Source of the DNA: an uncultured Lachnospiraceae bacterium
GTDB taxonomy: Bacteria > Bacillota > Clostridia > Lachnospirales > Lachnospiraceae
Direction of reading: 5' to 3'
Assembly (NCBI GenBank): GCA_947068385.1
Contig: CAMTBF010000164.1
Location: 1 to 7,549, forward strand
DNA length: 7,549 nt
Part shown: positions 6,558 through 7,549 of the stretch, piece after piece
Numbering within the stretch: the first letter of the stretch is position 1
Layout of the letters: the number at the start of each line of letters is the position of its first letter
Position numbers and translations under genes: made by a program
The notes under the pieces: model-generated
Told to the model about the DNA's origin: nothing
Databases searched by the model: none
The model's input: the letters and a program-made list of their open reading frames with translations, nothing else

Positions 6558-7549
6558 CTATCCCCGGAACCGGTTCAGGCAGGCATACAGCTCCTGAATC
6601 CTGGGCCTGGCCAGGCCGCAGGGCACGAAGGAGCCCGCGAAGGGCTTCCAGTTCTGCTTCTCCCAGGCATTCCAGATGGTCTCCACGGTCTGGCGGACCG
6701 TCTTCTTCCCGTCCATGACCTGCTCTAAGCCAAACCGCAGCAGATGGGCCAAAGCGTTTACCTGCTCCGGATCCAGGAGCTGCTCCAGGTAGCGCACATT
6801 GACCTCCTCCCTGTCCATGGAGAAGGACTCCAGGCCGAAGGATTTGGTCTTCATGTGCTCATGGCGCCCATCGCCGCCACGGTCGCCACCACGCCCTCTG
6901 CCGCCATGTCCCATGTCCTCTCCGGAGCCGTATCCTCTTCCGTCTCCGCCGCTTGCTCTGCCTTCTCCCGGGCCGCGCCCCCTGCTCTCCGCGACGCTGT
7001 AACCCTGAGCTTCTCCGCTGCCATACCTGCCGCCGCTCTCCTGCATGCCCGGGCCGCCCTCCGCGTCACCCGCGCCGTACCCGATGTTCTTCACTGCCAG
7101 CTCCCTGCCGTCCCAGCCTCTGCCTCTGCCCTTCTGGGCCTTCCGGAAGGCCGGCAGCACCCGGTCGAAGGCGGGCACCGCGAACCCCGGCGCCTGCACC
7201 CTGGGCGCGGCATGTCCTTGGCACAGGCCTTTCACCCGCTCCGTGATGTCCACCGGACGGTAGCAGTCCATCATCAGGATATGGTCGGCGATGTAGAAGA
7301 ACGCGCCGGAGCTTCCCGCTACCAGGACCGTGGAGATCCCCGCCTTCTCATACAGATCCCCCGCCCGCTCCAGGAAGGGCGTGATGGGCTCCTTGTCCCG
7401 GCTGATGACCTGCTGCATGAACTCGTCCCGCACCATGAAATTGGTGGCGGAGGTATCCTCGTCTATCAAAAACAGCCTGGTGCCCGCCTCGATCCCCTCC
7501 ACCACGGCTGCCGCCTGGGAGGTGGAGCCGCTGGCGTCCTCGGTGGTGA
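6558..7549 (-). CDS. Predicted ABC-class ATPase, C-terminal part (5' end outside the window)
   Basis: The last 329 residues of a soluble P-loop ATPase of the Pfam ABC_ATPase (PF09818) / COG3044 type, recognised by TEDASGSTSQ followed by LFLIDEDTSATNF. The first block holds the signature-like serine motif. LIDEDTS (about 7449-7469) is the Walker B region with its acidic pair, and VAGSSGAFFYIADHILMMD is a conserved later strand. The Walker A region is upstream, outside the window. The frame is open to 7549, so a GTG near 7505 is internal and not the start. Between the ATPase core and the C-terminal block beginning MKTKSFGLESF lies a Gly/Arg-rich insert (6855-7082), much longer than the short linker I expect in this family. 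The remaining C-terminal part, with RYLEQLLDPEQVNAL, is normal for the family. Its cellular role is not well established. Upstream signals cannot be seen. Confidence 0.85.
   Translation of the reverse strand, partial: TTEDASGSTSQAAAVVEGIEAGTRLFLIDEDTSATNFMVRDEFMQQVISRDKEPITPFLERAGDLYEKAGISTVLVAGSSGAFFYIADHILMMDCYRPVDITERVKGLCQGHAAPRVQAPGFAVPAFDRVLPAFRKAQKGRGRGWDGRELAVKNIGYGAGDAEGGPGMQESGGRYGSGEAQGYSVAESRGRGPGEGRASGGDGRGYGSGEDMGHGGRGRGGDRGGDGRHEHMKTKSFGLESFSMDREEVNVRYLEQLLDPEQVNALAHLLRFGLEQVMDGKKTVRQTVETIWNAWEKQNWKPFAGSFVPCGLARPRIQELYACLNRFRG
6855..7082 (-). other. Gly/Arg-rich (RGG-like) low-complexity insert within the ATPase
   Basis: This segment encodes 76 residues, 30 of them Gly and 9 Arg, with repeated short units such as RYGSGEAQGY, RGYGSGEDMGH and GGRGRGGDRGG. 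The two YGSGE units use different codons, so they are not a recent DNA duplication. Such composition predicts a disordered stretch, and RGG-like segments elsewhere often bind RNA or DNA. The reading frame stays intact across it and the conserved C-terminal domain resumes after it, so it is not a frameshift artefact. Confidence 0.8.

Noticed and set aside
6855..7082. A tandem repeat array or a frameshifted stretch in the Gly/Arg-rich region
   Set aside because: The DNA units are not close copies, and the frame is intact with conserved family sequence on both sides, so it is a coded low-complexity insert.
6558..7505. A complete gene starting at the GTG near 7505
   Set aside because: The frame continues to the window edge with conserved family residues (TEDASGSTSQ) upstream of that GTG, so the gene is cut by the edge.

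Overview
The window is GC-rich (roughly 60% by eye) and reads as chromosomal DNA from a high-GC gut-type Firmicute. Lachnospiraceae or a related Clostridia family is my inference, from strong AGGAGG-type ribosome sites, Firmicute-style promoters, a lipoprotein signal and the protein families present. No RNA gene, CRISPR array, insertion sequence or phage gene is visible.

Layout, left to right. Positions 1-99 (- strand) may hold the first 33 codons of a gene that leaves the window; this stretch is much more AT-rich than the rest. A hairpin at 182-205 follows the first complete gene. Positions 243-2150 and 2128-3948 (both -) encode two full-length ABC exporter half-transporters that overlap by 23 bases; they probably form a heterodimer. 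Upstream of them, in the same direction, 4065-4715 encodes an unusual regulator with an N-terminal XRE/Cro-type helix-turn-helix and a C-terminal response-regulator receiver domain. A hairpin (4016-4040) lies in the 116-base gap between regulator and exporter, and no convincing separate exporter promoter is seen there, so the three genes are probably one operon.

The 193-base divergent intergenic region 4716-4908 holds a candidate promoter on each strand and, between them, an inverted repeat nested in a larger REP-like palindrome. Rightward, 4909-6441 encodes a secreted, probably lipid-anchored alpha/beta hydrolase with a complete Ser-Asp-His triad and an extra C-terminal domain. It converges on a gene that enters from the right edge: 6558-7549 (-), the C-terminal part of a predicted ABC-class ATPase (Pfam ABC_ATPase, COG3044 type). 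That ATPase carries a Gly/Arg-rich disordered insert of about 76 residues. A hairpin between the two convergent genes has its T-tract oriented for the ATPase transcript.

Working model (inference): the HTH-receiver protein senses a signal through phosphorylation or protein contact and controls the two-gene exporter, and perhaps the divergent hydrolase, through sites in 4716-4908. Neither the exported substrate, a partner kinase nor the hydrolase substrate can be read from this window. The most unusual items are the HTH-then-receiver architecture and the RGG-like insert in the ATPase.
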